Below are positions 35,201 through 47,279 of a DNA stretch of 64,000 bases, piece after piece. The notes under the pieces were generated by a model. That model saw only the letters and a list, made by a program, of their open reading frames with translations. It made no database searches and was not told the origin of the DNA. Each line of letters opens with the position of its first letter. The first letter of the stretch is position 1. The position numbers and the translations under genes are program-made. The stretch is from Monosiga brevicollis MX1 (Eukaryota; Opisthokonta; Choanoflagellata; Craspedida; Salpingoecidae), in contig NW_001865049.1 of the NCBI RefSeq assembly GCF_000002865.3, positions 6,331 through 70,330 of the forward strand, written 5' to 3'.

Positions 35201-36982
35201 TATAGGTGGAACCAAAGGGTTTGCAAGGACAGCTGTCCCTGCGCGTGTTGATGCTCGAGCTGGGCTACAAGGACCAGGTAGTCGCGGTTAAAACGCTGCA
35301 ACGCTCCGGACAAAGCCTGATTGGTGGCACCCTGTTGGAAGCGTCCAAACTCTTAAAGAGGGGGAGAGCGAGAGTGAGAGAGACGGAAACAGGATACCAA
35401 AGAGCCCCATCCGTCAAGGTTAGGGCTTGGAGTGTTTCTTCGGGCGAGGCAGCCTCACCATCAATCAGTCGCCCAATGTAATTATAGTCTTGGCACACGG
35501 TCAAGATCTTGCTGGTAAGCTCGCGCAAGGCAGCGTCTGGGTCAAGTTGCGACGGTTGTTAGGTGGCCACCAATGAGGCAGGCAGGTAAGCAAGCCGCTG
35601 TCAGCACGGGGACGAAGATGTGGGGGCCAACCTGTAATCTGGTCAAGAGAAAAATCTCGTTCGAGATATAGATTCTCGCTCTGCTCCTCTGCAAAGGAGG
35701 ATCGAATGTAGCGGCCCTCAACGCCGAGCAGGAGGAACAGGAGATCGTCGACCAGGGCCAGCTCCTGAAGCTCTCGAGAGAGCTCATTCAGTGGGGTTGC
35801 CTGAGCAACCGTGCATGGTGAGTGTTGACGCTTTGAGTGGACGTGGAGGACAGAGGCCAAGAACAAACCGGGGTCTTGGCGACGAGTTTGATGGTTGAGA
35901 AGGCCGTGGTGTGAAATGGGCGCGAGCGCAGCCAGCTCGAGTCTGGAGGAAGAGCTACAAGGCAACACGATCGCAGAAACATGTCAAGTTTTTGTGAGCA
36001 AAACGTAAAATATCACAGTCAGTCCGACTGCCGCTCGGCGAGCCAAGCCAAAAGAGGACATCCGTACCAGCTGGCACTTGAGCTAATGGGTGACCAAGGG
36101 AGGTGTCGGCCGACTTGGCTTGTTCGGTTTGCTTGAAGCGGGCCAAGCGCTCACGGATCTGTCAGAAATGGGTTCATCAGGTAGGGCGCCATGCATGTTG
36201 GTTGGAGGCGCAGGCGAGGATGTAAAGACATGGCGGATTACCTGGTCGATATCGATGGGCCCACTGGCATTGGTCTCGTGGGTTGGCGGTTGGGCGTCTG
36301 AGCCAGAGGGGGCGGAGGGAGGTACTCGATCACTGAGGGCATGGTAGAGATGTTGATTTTGGCGCAAGTGTCCAAGGACGGCTAGAAAGCCATCGGCCTC
36401 GGCCGCACTAGACATGGACAAAGCGTCCACATGACAGTGGAGTCAGCTGCAGGTGATTGGGGAGGACTACAAATCGATGGGTAAGGGTGGGCGACGTATG
36501 ATGCGTACTGCTGGGCCGAAAGATGTTGTGCAGCTGATTTAAACTCGTCATGTTGAGGGTTGTTCTCCAGCAACAAGGCCCGAGCTTGCTCAGCCACGGC
36601 CTATGACCATGGCCAATGGCGTCGGGTGCGATGAGTAAGTTGTATAAACTTGCCAGTTTTGATGACCCTGGATAAACGGACGGATTGATCGGGATGGGGG
36701 CCGCTCGGCAGCAAGATTCATGACAAAGCTAACCTGAACATTTGCAGCGTCCCGCGTCGCCTGGCCCTGAGCTAGGATGGCGACGAGGTCGGGTGCTGCC
36801 TCGGACCCAGCGCTAGAGCGGGCAGGCGAAGAGGGAGACATCAGAGTGGGGTGTCAGACACTGGGTAAAGTGGGGGGAGAAGCCAAGAGAGGGGGAAGAA
36901 GACAGCGGCGGGTTTGTGTTTCATTCTACCTAGCCAGCTCTACCAGACGGGCAACCAGGTGGTGCTGCGTAAACTCGGCCAT
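32251..36982 (-). CDS. TUBGCP2: gamma-tubulin complex component 2 (GCP2/Spc97)
   Basis: A multi-exon gene (about 20 exons). The 5' exons are 36930-36982 (MAEFTQHHLVARLVELA), 36734-36812 and 36509-36600. The last two are 32435-32542 and 32251-32334, ending in a run of Glu. Blocks matching GCP2 in order: ELALVDDLLFLLLGVEGRYIR (35700s), LVAQLEHQHAQGQLSLQTLWF (35200s), KYSLNRDRVPIFL (34600s), DDILTIGKCLNVV (34460s), LRDYFFMTNGDLFIHF (34240s), EAFYIDYHPPWPVSLAL (33690s), LRKYQIVFRHLFYIKVIE (33540s), LQMLNFVHNLQFYLSVEV (33280s), and HNDFLDSCLKECLLTAPALLKV (33030s). Together with GCP3, GCP2 forms the gamma-tubulin small complex that nucleates microtubules at the basal body or spindle. The final intron carries a poly-A/T tract. 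Several middle exon edges were not fixed to the base. Confidence 0.92.
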
Positions 36983-37289
36983 GGTCACGGAGCCAGACCG
37001 ACAAGGTCGTCAAACTCCGCCGCGTCTAAGCCGATGGATCACAGCAAGGAAGTCAGTCGTCCCCCAGACAAGCACCAACCCCACACCCTCAAAACTCCCT
37101 AATCTTCACCACCCCCCGCCACGCCTTTACACTAACCCTGCCCCCAGCCCGCCCTTCCCCGTCCAGCCGCTAGCCGGGTGCCCTCACCTGCCGCCGTCCG
37201 ATCTCTCTCTCTCTCTCTCTCTCAAAAAAAAAAAAAAAATACTCCAACCGTTACAAATTCAACGGCACAAGACGTACAGACGTGGAGCT

Positions 37290-37333
<44 letters not shown>

Positions 37334-37463
37334 CTCTCTGGATTTGCTTTTGGATTACCTTAGGTAAGACCAGCTTCTTGACCCCCTGAAAGGAGAGCAA
37401 GCACAATAAAAGTATTTTACTTACCATTGGTTTGCTGTCATACACGTGGTAGCATCTTTCCCC

Positions 37464-37508
<45 letters not shown>

Positions 37509-37519
37509 AATAATTCATT

Positions 37520-37571
<52 letters not shown>

Positions 37572-37792
37572 CGCATTTATCTTGTGACGACGAGAGGTGA
37601 GGGAGCGCGGGCTCCTGAGGGACTGGGCATGTCAAAGAGGTGGATCGTGTGTTTGATCCGCAGCGCTCGGCTCTGTTGTGGTGGGGGTGGGCCTTGATCA
37701 TGACGGTGCTCACGCTGGCTTTTTCTGGTGTCTTCATGGGTGTCACGACATAGGAGGAGGGCCTGCTGAGTTTCAAGCAAGCCACCGGCGCC
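36983..37792. promoter_or_regulatory. divergent promoter interval between GCP2 and DRG2
   Basis: The start codons of the two genes are 810 bp apart, facing outward. The interval is dominated by simple repeats: CT runs at about 37201-37223, 37292-37336, 37465-37503 and 37526-37568, plus a poly-A run at 37225-37238. No TATA box or known element is evident. Confidence 0.5.
37465..37568. repeat. paired (CT)n microsatellites
   Basis: Two CT runs separated by about 22 bp (AACCAATAATTCATTC-like spacer). Confidence 0.95.
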
Positions 37793-39950
37793 ATGGGGAT
37801 CCTGGATCGGATTGCGGAGATTGAGGCGGAGATGAACCGCACTCAGAAGAACAAGGCCACAGAACATCACCTGGGCCTTTTGAAGGCGCGCATTGCCAAG
37901 CTGCGGGCCCAACTCATTGCTGATAGCGAGACCACGGGCCCCAAGGGCGAGGGATTTGAAGTGAGCAAGGCGGGCGATGCGCGCGGTACGCATGTCATGC
38001 TCATGTGGTGTCGGAGGTCTCACATCGCGCTTTGGTCGCCGTCTCAACCCGGCTCATCTCCTCTGTGTGTCCCCCTAATGCATGCTCGGCTCTCTGCAGT
38101 TGTCATGATTGGCTTCCCGTCTGTTGGCAAGGTTTGTTCACGCCTTGGCTGTTGCTTATGCTTTTATATCCTTCATTTCTGCCTTCATCTCCCTCATTCC
38201 TGCCCTCGTCACGTGCAACCCTCCGCCCTCATCCGTCTTTCCATTGACCTGCAGTCGACTCTCCTCACATCCATGACCAAAACCGAGTCAAACTCTGCCT
38301 CCTACGAGTTTACGACCCTCACTTGTATCCCTGGCGTTCTCGAGGTTTGTGCCCCTGAGCCATATTCTGCCTCGTCATCGCCCCTCTCCATCCCCCCCTC
38401 TCCAGCAAGTCAACCTTGCCTCGACCTGAGCCTCCCGCTTCTGCTCCCCTTTTAGTACTCGGGCTCGCGCATTCAGTTGCTCGATCTTCCTGGTATCATC
38501 GAAGGTGCCGCGCAAGGCAAGGGCCGTGGTAAACAGGTGCGAATGTGTCACGTCAACCCTAGCCCCCACCCTGTCACCGCTCACCTTTGGAACCGGAACA
38601 ATAGGTCATTGCGGTGGCCCGAACCGCAGACTTGGTATTGATGATGCTTGATTGCACCAAGGGCGAAAAGCAAAAGTGCGAATGAATCTTCTGCCTCCCA
38701 CACCTCGATGCCTTGACGGCTTGAAAGCCACCTCACGATCGCGTTTTTGTCCACAGGGAGCTTTTGACCAAGGAACTCGAATCATGCGGCATTCGCCTCA
38801 ACCAAAAGCCCCCCAACATTTATTACAAGGTGTTTGCACGCCCTACCACTGCTGCACAAGCCGTCGCACCCTGACTAACCTCACATCGCAATCGCGCTGC
38901 TATGTGCCCTGACTGCTCCCTTTGCTCCCGTGGCCTTGCTTCAGCCCAAAAAGGCTGGCGGTGTCTCTTTCAACGCTACCTGCAAGCTGACCAAGGTGGA
39001 TGAGCGCATGGTAAAGATGGTGCTGCACGAGTACAAGATTCACCACGCCGAAATTCTTTTTCGCGAGGACTGCACCACTGGTTTGTCAAGCTCTGCTGTA
39101 ACTTCTCTTCCCTCGCAGGATTGCCAGCACGTTTGGCCGCCCTCACGGTGTGCAATGGGTTCACAGAACAACTGATCGATGTCATTGTGGGCAACCGCGT
39201 CTATCTCAACTGCCTGTACTGCTACAACAAGATTGATCTGGTCTCTCTGGAAGAATGCTCCCGCCTTGCCCATCTTCCACACTCGGTTGTTGCCAGGTTC
39301 GGCCCTCAGCCTCGCTTCTCTGCCCAGACCATTCACCCCTCAACGTATCTTTCCATCTCACTCCTCAACGTATCTTTCCATCTCACTGGCTCGCTTCAAT
39401 AGCTCGGCCCTCAAGCTCAACTTCCCTTACCTAAAGGATATGATTTGGGAGTACTTGGCGCTTGTTCGCGTGTACACCAAGAAAAAAGGCCGTGCGTGTT
39501 TAGCGTTGCTTTTGTCGTTTGCCCCCGCTTTCCCTCTCTGCTGGAGCGTTTCTCCATCCAATCCTTTCTCAACGTCACTTGCCGCGCCGGCTTTCTTTCA
39601 TCGATCAACAGAGTTCCCGGACCTGTCAGAGCCTCTGGTGCTGCGTGGTGGGTGCACCGTTCGCGACGCTTGCGCCGCGCTGCATCGGACCCTCGCGGAT
39701 CAAGTCAAGTCAGCTCTTGTTTGGGTGAGTTATTTCGTCCCTGTTTTCATTCCACCCTCTGAGTCTTTTCAAGCTGCCTTGCGTGCGCTGCTTGTGCCCC
39801 TCCTACACCGTCCTTCCGATGCCATGATTCCAACTGAATGTTTTGTTGCCAATCATGTGACAGGGCACGAGCACCAAGCATGACCCCCAGAAAGTGGGAT
39901 TAGCGCACCTGCTTGAAGATGAGGACGTTCTTCAAGTCATCAAGAAATAG
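37793..39950 (+). CDS. DRG2: DRG2 GTPase (11 exons, 364 aa)
   Basis: Exons: 37793-37985, 38100-38131, 38255-38344, 38456-38536, 38605-38675, 38757-38829, 38945-39080, 39167-39296, 39403-39491, 39612-39724 and 39864-39950; total 365 codons, the usual DRG2 length. It starts [20 protein letters not shown]. It has G1 GFPSVGKST (split by an intron after the Lys), [11 protein letters not shown] (G2), [16 protein letters not shown] (G3), NKID (G4), and a C-terminal TGS-like region with [19 protein letters not shown]2 rather than DRG1 is indicated by the N-terminal helix, MMLDCTKGE and [16 protein letters not shown]. DRGs are ribosome-associated translational GTPases that work with an RWD-domain partner (DFRP2). 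Confidence 0.96.
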
Positions 39951-40379
39951 AGTTTTGCTCTTTCCTTCTTCCTCTTACGTTTTCTATTTTTCCATGTGGC
40001 TTTGCTTTTTTTTGAGCATCAGCTCTTGCCGCTTGCTCCTGATTGTGTGTCAAGCTGTACACCGCGAGGATCTCGGTCACCAAGTGACGATCACACCTCA
40101 AAAATCGACCTCTTTTTTTTTTCCTTTTTCTTTCTTTTTTTTTTTTTTTTTTTTTTTTTCTCTTCCATTTGAGAGCTGAGGTGATTTTAAACAACCTTGG
40201 TTGGCTGGGCTCATGAAAGATTTTGAAATCATGTTTAGTGCACCGATATTCAGCGGCAATTTCTTAGACTTTGATTTGCTTCCTAAACTCAATGCCAAGG
40301 CGACAGATTCCAGCTCAAGGCCTGGCCTTTAGAGGATACTGCTTTTCAAACTTGGCGCAAAACGGGCTTTACCAAGTGG
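39951..40379. other. tail-to-tail intergenic interval
   Basis: Separates the 3' ends of DRG2 and the CCDC180-like gene. Contains T-rich tracts (about 40111-40160) and no coding region. Confidence 0.6.
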
Positions 40380-43300
40380 CTATAGCTGCTGCACAGCATC
40401 GAGTAGCTTGGCAAAGGTTGCATGCTGCTCGTCCTTGGTCTGCTCTAGCTGCTTAACCCGCTCATCACGGGCCGCCAGGACATGCTGAAAGTATTGCTTT
40501 GCCTTTTCCGTGTTGTCGTTGCGAGCTGCCATGGCCTTTTTGTGAAGCCAGGTGATCAACATGCCGACACCATGACCCGAAGCAGCACGGCGCCCAGATC
40601 TTGGCACAACCATGCCCAGCACCAAGAGTGGAAAGCGACCCTTGTCACGAGCCATCGCTCGCTGACTCTCGTCCAGCTGTGGCGGAGTGGTTGAATCAGC
40701 TACGTGCAAGAAGAAAAAAAAAAGATGACGATGGGCCGAGGGCGCGTGAGTCTCTGCTGGTAGCGAAATGGAGGGGAAGGCTATGGAGTGCATCTGTCGG
40801 GCCAGGAACGTACGGGGCATGCCAGGCACATAAAGCTCTTCCCGGATCAAGGCCAACTCCAAGACCTCAACCATGCCGCTGACCATGCTGTTCATTTCAT
40901 GGACGTACGCCGCCCCCTACATCGTGGTGATTGCAGTGACGACAAGAAGAGGAAAAAACAAATTCATGACCAAGGATAAAAGCCATGAGCACTTGTGAAG
41001 ATTTATAGGCTGTCAACACCTGCTCGCGAGAACTCACACTTGTGTCCACTTGCTCGGTCAGGGCTTGCCGGAAGCTCGCACTCAAGGCAGTCCAGCGCTC
41101 AATGATATCGTTCTCCTCGGCAATGAGCTGCTCCAGCTCGGCACGACGGTTGGGGTGGCTCAGCGCAGGCTTGAGCAGCACCACCACTTGCTGATAACGC
41201 TGGCTAAGATCGGCGAGCGTTTGCTCGAGTTCAGCTGTTGTGTTTTGCAGCAAGCGGCGATGGTTGTCCAAATTCGCCACGGTGATGCCTTCGAAGATTG
41301 CTGCTGCACCGCTCGACATGACGGCAGTGGCAGACTCAACGGCATTGATGAGCTCCTGCGCCGAGGCAATGCGGAACTCGGCTGCTCGCTTGTTGACCAT
41401 GTTCAAGTCCATTTGAATATTATCCATAAAAGATTGAATGGTTTCCTTGATTTGGTTTGGTCGCAGTGTGTGCTTGGCATGGCTACAAAAGTCAAATTGA
41501 TGAGTGAGATCACGCTCTAAGGGCCATGAGCACCAATCCACTCGTGCGCCGACCGAAAAGAAGGCAAAAGAGATCGCGGGGACAAGGGTGATGAAGAGAT
41601 TGTCTCGTACCCGCGCTCATAGTAGGGCGTGGCTGCCTGCAAGACATCCTCGCGACAGGCGGTACGAAGTTGCGTAATGTGGAACAGAAAAGTGCCCGTT
41701 GGGTAGGACGGCCATTCCTCGACCATGAGACGCATGCCACGCAGGGCAACCGGCAGCGTGTTGCTAACATTGGCAAGAACAACAGCGTTGGAAAAGGGAT
41801 ACGTCGTGTCAGCAAGAGCAATGTGTGGTTTTTTTTGGAATCAAGCCACATGTCGCACAACTTACTTGAGAGGGCCGCGAGGAGGCAGTTTGCCCGCTTT
41901 GGCAGCGCTGCGTGACGAGCTTCGAGGGGGCATAGCCGAGTGACGGCCTGTAGAAACTCGACCAGAATTTTGCCCGGCTGTATTCTTCGTTGCCGTCGAT
42001 GGTCGATGGTCTCCGATCGAGGTATGAGGAGCGCCCGGCAAAATGCAGTCGAGATACTTGGAACGCTCCAGAATGAGTGACGAAACAATTCGAGTCTTCT
42101 CAAACAACAGTCGAGCAGAAGGCGGATCTTCCAGGCTGAGCTCGCGCAGCGCCTCCGCCTCCTCCAGCAGCTGTGATGGCACACATTGGCGTGGGTTTGG
42201 CGTCAAAGAGCGTGCTCACAGAGACGCACAGGATTGACCGTGCCTGCAGCTTCTGTTTGCCTTTGAAATTACCCTTACCTTTTGGTGTCGTGCGTTGCTG
42301 TGGTTGATCTCCGATTGCACGCGTACCTGGGAAGCGAAAAGAGGGCAGCGAGCCAGGTCAATGAGACCCAACGCCACGAGCGACAAGACGTCACCAGAGC
42401 CTCTGTGAAAAACGGTTCACGCACGCCTGCAACACTTGACTGACCTTGTACGAATTCATGATACGCTTGGTATCATCCAAGAGCTTGACATCGCGCGAGT
42501 GCACGTTGTACAGGGAGTAAAACTCATCAATGGCAACTTGAGCTGCCTCGAGGTAGCGCCCCTCCAGGACTATATTGTAAATGCGCACCAACCAAGAGTA
42601 AGATGCGGACCAACACTCAAAAAGCTGAACATGCATGTTGGCGTGTAATAAACGCACCATCTAAATCCTCCAAAACAACTCCCTCTAGTGCGTCAATCTT
42701 CGAGAAGAGCTGGTCAATGACCAGCTTGTATTGGCTAATTTCGGCGGCGCTGAAATTACCCTTCTCCGTAAAAGTGCGGAAGGAGGCTCGAAAGTGTGCA
42801 TTGCGCTCCCGAAACAAGCGCACGCGATCATCAATAGACTGCGCGACACGGCGATAACACGAGGACCCCATGAGTCGATGGCCCCTCCTCAAGCCGTTGA
42901 GTTCGGGGAGGTGCAAGGTCACGCACCTTGCGATAAGTGATGAGCGCCGTGCGCACGGAGCGCACGTAGTCCTCGTGCGCTTGGCGCGTATCCCCGTGAA
43001 GCAGAACTAAACGGCCCGTGCTGCCCTGTTGAGCCAGATTATCGATAGCAGCGCGAGTGTATGCCACAAATTGCTCAGCTTGATCTGATAAGTCAGCCTG
43101 CTGTTGCAAAAATCTGCAATGTGGGAAAAATGGCGTTAGCGTGCGAGGCCGCGGGAAAGAAAAGTACGCAGAGCGGGTTTGCCTTTCTGCTTTGTCTCAC
43201 CGGTCGCGCTCCTTGTCCAAGTCGCTCTCAAGATTCTGCGTATGCGCCACAACGTGCTGCTGATGCAGCGTCAGCTCGGCGGAGCGCAGATTACGCACGT

Positions 43301-45935
43301 CTTGAGCGATTCGCTGTCAAAAGCATTGCAAGAGCGACGTGAGGTATTTTCTCGAGAGTCAATTGCGACAGAAGACAATGGTGCTTTCTTTCAGATAGAC
43401 CAAGAGTACCTACCTCACGGCGTGCAGCGTGGACGGCAACGTGCATCTTGTTTTCAATCTCCAGCTCACGAGTCTTTTCCGAGATGTACTATGATTGCGC
43501 AAGAGGTCAGCCACACACACGCGTGAGAAGAAGCGGATGAGCTGGTACCGCGACGCGGAGCTGCCAAGGTCGGGTAGTTACCTGCTCGGTGCGATGATTG
43601 ATGGACTTGAAACGATCCTGAACTCGCTCCACCCACATTTGACAAACTTGGCGCCAAATCTAAACAGAACCATGGAGCAAGACGAGATCAACAGACGAGC
43701 ACCACTGGGCAGGATGGGGCTTATTCGGAACGCCAAAGATGGCTGAGCCGAAACCACTTTCATAGAGCAAAGAAGCACAACCCGCCGACCACCAAATAAT
43801 CAAAACAAAAAGAATGACGCGTCATGCCACAAAACACCGCCAAGTGTTTGGAACGGCGAGGGAGAAATAAAATTAAAACAAAGCCGAGCAGCTGCACAAC
43901 ACGCACCTCTTCAATTGCATCTTCGGGGAGTAGAAGCTGGTGGCAAACACCATCCACGCTGGCGTTGAGGTTGATCCAAAAGGGAGTGACCTCCACAGGA
44001 CGGGCACTGGGACCCTGGGCATCCGGGATGGCGTCTACCTCCTTGCGCAGATCAGCGGCAATGTCCCAGCGGCGGGACAGGAGCTCAAAGCGTTCATCCC
44101 CCACGTCGATGACCACGGCATTGCTAAAGGCAGCGGGTGGTACACCAGGTGGGAGCGGGCTGAGCTTGAGGGTGGCGGTCACCTCGTTTCGATACGCTTG
44201 CAGAATTTGTTTGACCGGCAGCTCGATTTGAGCGGGCGTCTTGGCTGACTTGACGCCCGCATCCATAATGAGAGTTTCAATCTTATCGAGCAGAATCTAA
44301 CGGTCGAGGAGATATCATGAGGGTGAAGGCGATGGGCCGGGCCTTGCAAGGAGCGTTATTGGCCCGCAAAAACATGCAATTTCCTCTGCATACATACCGT
44401 GACGGTGGAGTGGGCACGCAAAAGTTCTTCGTTGGATCCCGCCTGACGAACAAGGTCAATGTGGTCGTTCAGAGTGTCTTCAAGCGGGCCGCGGGCATGC
44501 TCCAGTTGATCCGCTTGCTGACGCAGGTTGGTGAGAATGTCCTCCTGGGCCTGCCGAAAGTCAATGTCAGTGTGGCGCTGCAGACCCTCGAGACGCTCCA
44601 GAATCTTGAGCAGGCTGTGTGTTTGCGTGGTGATGGCACCCTGGGTTCGAATGAGGCGCTGTTGCACGTCGGACGCCCAATCGCGAACGCGGCCTTGCTG
44701 CTCGAGGATGAGGGGCATGCAAGCGCCTTCAAGAACTTGGACGGCTTCATCCATGTCGACGGCATAGTGTTGCTCGACCATGTGGGTTTGTGCTGCCTGA
44801 AGACGAGCGAAGCATTCGTCATCGAGCTGATCGAGGACGCGTTCCAAGTCGTCAGTGGCCGTTTTGTGGCACTCGACCAGCGCATCCTGGGCCTCGCGCA
44901 AGGCCAGGGAGGCGTCGGAAGCCGAAAGGCTATTGAGCCTGTTGAGAACGTTGAGGAGATTGTGATAAATGCCTGTCTGTTCCTGCCGGAGGCGGTCGAT
45001 GCAGGCCGGGACACCCTCGCTGAGTGGCTTTGGGTTGGTGCATTCGAGGCTGAGCTGGTCGGCAATGCGACCTTGGTGCTGGGCGCGCCAATCGGCCTCG
45101 AGGAGCTGCCAATTATGCTGCAGAGCAAACTCGCGTCGAACCTCATGGGCCAGGAAGCGAGCCTCCAGGTCCGCGAGGTCGTGTTGATTGCTCAAGAGTT
45201 CTTGGTTGATGCGCAAGGCGTGCTCAAACGCCCATGCCTCAATGTCAGCGGGGAGGAGATGCGCAATCGAGCTAATGAGCTTGACATGGTGGTGCAGCAG
45301 GCGCTGCAGCTGCACCCCCCTCTCCTTCTCAATGTCTCGAAGATCTTGCAAAGCACGGCGAATGTCAGCCTTCCGCTGGTTCGTAAGCCGGCCCATGTCG
45401 GCGCGCACCCGCTGAAGACGGGCATAGTCAGCCTCAAGGATTTCGTTGGTGAGCAGCTGCAACTGTTCTCGGGAAGAAGCTTCATCCCGGGCCAGGTCGT
45501 GCTGAAGCGTCTGAACGGCGCGCTGGAGGTTGGCTGTTTGTTGATCCTGCATGCGGGCGAGTTCGGCAAAAAACTGTTGCTCGGCCACTCGATGGCGCTC
45601 CAGACGAGTACGCCGCAGCTGCTCTTCTAGTGGGAGCGAGCGCGGGTCTCGAGATGAAGTAGCACGGCGGTCATCGGCGTCGGATGGTTGTGCGCCAACG
45701 ACCTGACCACGGGGTGTGGGTAGCACATCGTCTGGCAGGGTAGCGAGATCATCGCGCAGATCTTCCGTGGTTGCGGGAGGAGGAAAGTAATGGGCTTCCT
45801 CGCCGGTCGCAACATCTTGGCTCGAGTTGAGGTCAGCGACTGAGGTGGCGTCGGTATCGTCAACGGACCTATGCATGAGCCATTGGTTTGTTGAGCAAGA
45901 CGACAATGTGGGATCCGTGAATCAGGGTACATGTG

Positions 45936-46004
<69 letters not shown>

Positions 46005-46234
46005 GGGGGGGGATCCAGTGCAAAAAGGCGTATTTGGTCGCTTGCACGACGCAAAGGTAGAGGGCGACAAGCTTACGGGCGTTGAAAGCGAGTTTTGCGG
46101 AGCATGGTCGTGCCGGCCATGGCCTGGTGAGAGGGCAGACGTCGACTCGGCGCAACCGGAGTGCGTTTTTGACGATGTTCCTGCAGTGAGGTCATCAGTC
46201 GCGTCTGCGCCGTCATGCTGAGCTCGGCGGCCAT
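40380..46234 (-). CDS. CCDC180: CCDC180-like coiled-coil protein (15 exons, about 1383 aa)
   Basis: Exons: 46077-46234, 44398-45868, 43907-44296, 43582-43659, 43414-43488, 43201-43313, 42927-43113, 42658-42838, 42445-42569, 42279-42326, 41866-42170, 41611-41763, 41038-41482, 40814-40916 and 40380-40699; the sum is 1384 codons with all phases matching. The start is ATG 46234 in the context ACCATGG. The N-terminal half is long amphipathic helix (EEQLRRTRLERHRVAEQQFF, LQRVRADMGRLTNQRKADIR). The C-terminal half includes FHITQLRTACREDVL, YYERG, a helical IQSFMDNIQMDLNMVNKRAA segment, and GMVEVLELALIREELYVPGM. This order suits the DUF4455 and DUF4456 domains of CCDC180, a ciliary protein of unknown mechanism. 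The assignment is from memory of the family. Intron 1 carries a long (GT)n run (plus strand). The 1471-bp exon 2 is unusually large for this window. Confidence 0.6.
45931..46000. repeat. (GT)n microsatellite in intron 1 of CCDC180-like gene
   Basis: Near-pure GT run on the plus strand, hence AC in the transcript, followed by a G9 run. Confidence 0.95.
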
Positions 46235-46235
46235 G

Positions 46236-46249
46236 GTTGCGGTGGCAAC
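46236..46249. promoter_or_regulatory. X-box-like RFX site
   Basis: GTTGCGGTGGCAAC is a near-perfect inverted repeat matching the RFX X-box (GTTGCC, two-base spacer, GGCAAC) except for one base. It lies directly upstream of the CCDC180-like start codon (46232-46234) and about 1.03 kb from the divergent STPG2 start. RFX factors control ciliary genes in animals and are present in choanoflagellates. Binding here is inferred. Confidence 0.5.
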
Positions 46250-46910
46250 CCGTGAGCAGACACAGCGGCTATGTTCCCCTCGACTTGATAAAGCAAGTGA
46301 GCGGCGAAATTGCCCTGGCGTTATCAGAGGGAAGGTGTGCCCGAGACAAGTGAAAAACTTTGGGGTTTACGCCATTGCGCTCACGCCATCAGATCAAAAA
46401 AAAACAAGCTCCGGGGAGGGGGGTCGGAAGGAGCCGAGCGGGACCGAGTCCCGACGTGGGCGGCGTGATCAGGCTTGTCCTCGCACTGCTGACGCGATTG
46501 ATGGACAGCCAAAATCAAGATTGCTCGCCGCTCCGCGTTCTGTGTCCCATGGCAATCACAGGCAGACACCGGAAGCGCATGAGTCATGGCACGGTCAAGC
46601 CCCACATACATTCCTCTACAACCTTGCACCTCAAATACCCCAGCGACCTCAGCATCGATACCACTGATCCCCCTCCGTTCCCACTGATCCCATCCCCCTC
46701 CCCCTCCCCGTCCCCGTCCCAGCTCCAGCCCCAGCTCCAGCTCCAGCTCTGCCACAACGAGCGCCGCTCTCTCTCTCACGTTTTCGCAGCCATACACTCG
46801 TTGCCAAGTCTCTAACCTTTAGAAGTTGAAAATAAAGGGGTTTATTATCAAGTGTGCTCATTGATACACTTTCGAATATTCGTTGACAACCAGCACTCTG
46901 TGCGTGTGTC

Positions 46911-47092
46911 TGTCTCTCTCTCTCTCTCTCAAACTCTCAAACTCTCAAACTCTCAAACTCTCTCTCTCAAACTCTCTCTCTCAAACTCTCTCTCTCAAAC
47001 TCTCTCTCTCAAACTCTCTCTCTCAAACTCTCTCTCTCAAACTCTCTCTCTCAAACTCTCTCTCTCAAACTCTCTCTCTCAAACTCTCTCTC

Positions 47093-47136
<44 letters not shown>
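46911..47136. repeat. CTCTCTCTCAAA compound repeat running into gap
   Basis: About 20 units of CTCTC plus CAAA, then pure CT up to the N run. Confidence 0.95.
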
Positions 47137-47186
47137 NNNNNNNNNNNNNNNNNNNNNNNNNNNNNNNNNNNNNNNNNNNNNNNNNN
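47137..47186. other. assembly gap (50 N)
   Basis: Exactly 50 N directly after a CT tract, so probably unresolved repeat. It lies in the shared promoter interval of the CCDC180-like gene and STPG2. Confidence 0.99.
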
Positions 47187-47279
47187 GGTGCAGAGCACGC
47201 AAGAGCTGCGCGTTTCAGGGTCCCTGCTACTGTGTCTGTTTGCGTGGGTGGGCTGGTGAGACTCATAGAACCAGGCGTG

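Noticed and set aside
36300-37450. open frames over the GCP2/DRG2 promoter interval
   Set aside because: Created by CT and A simple repeats; no homology or start context.
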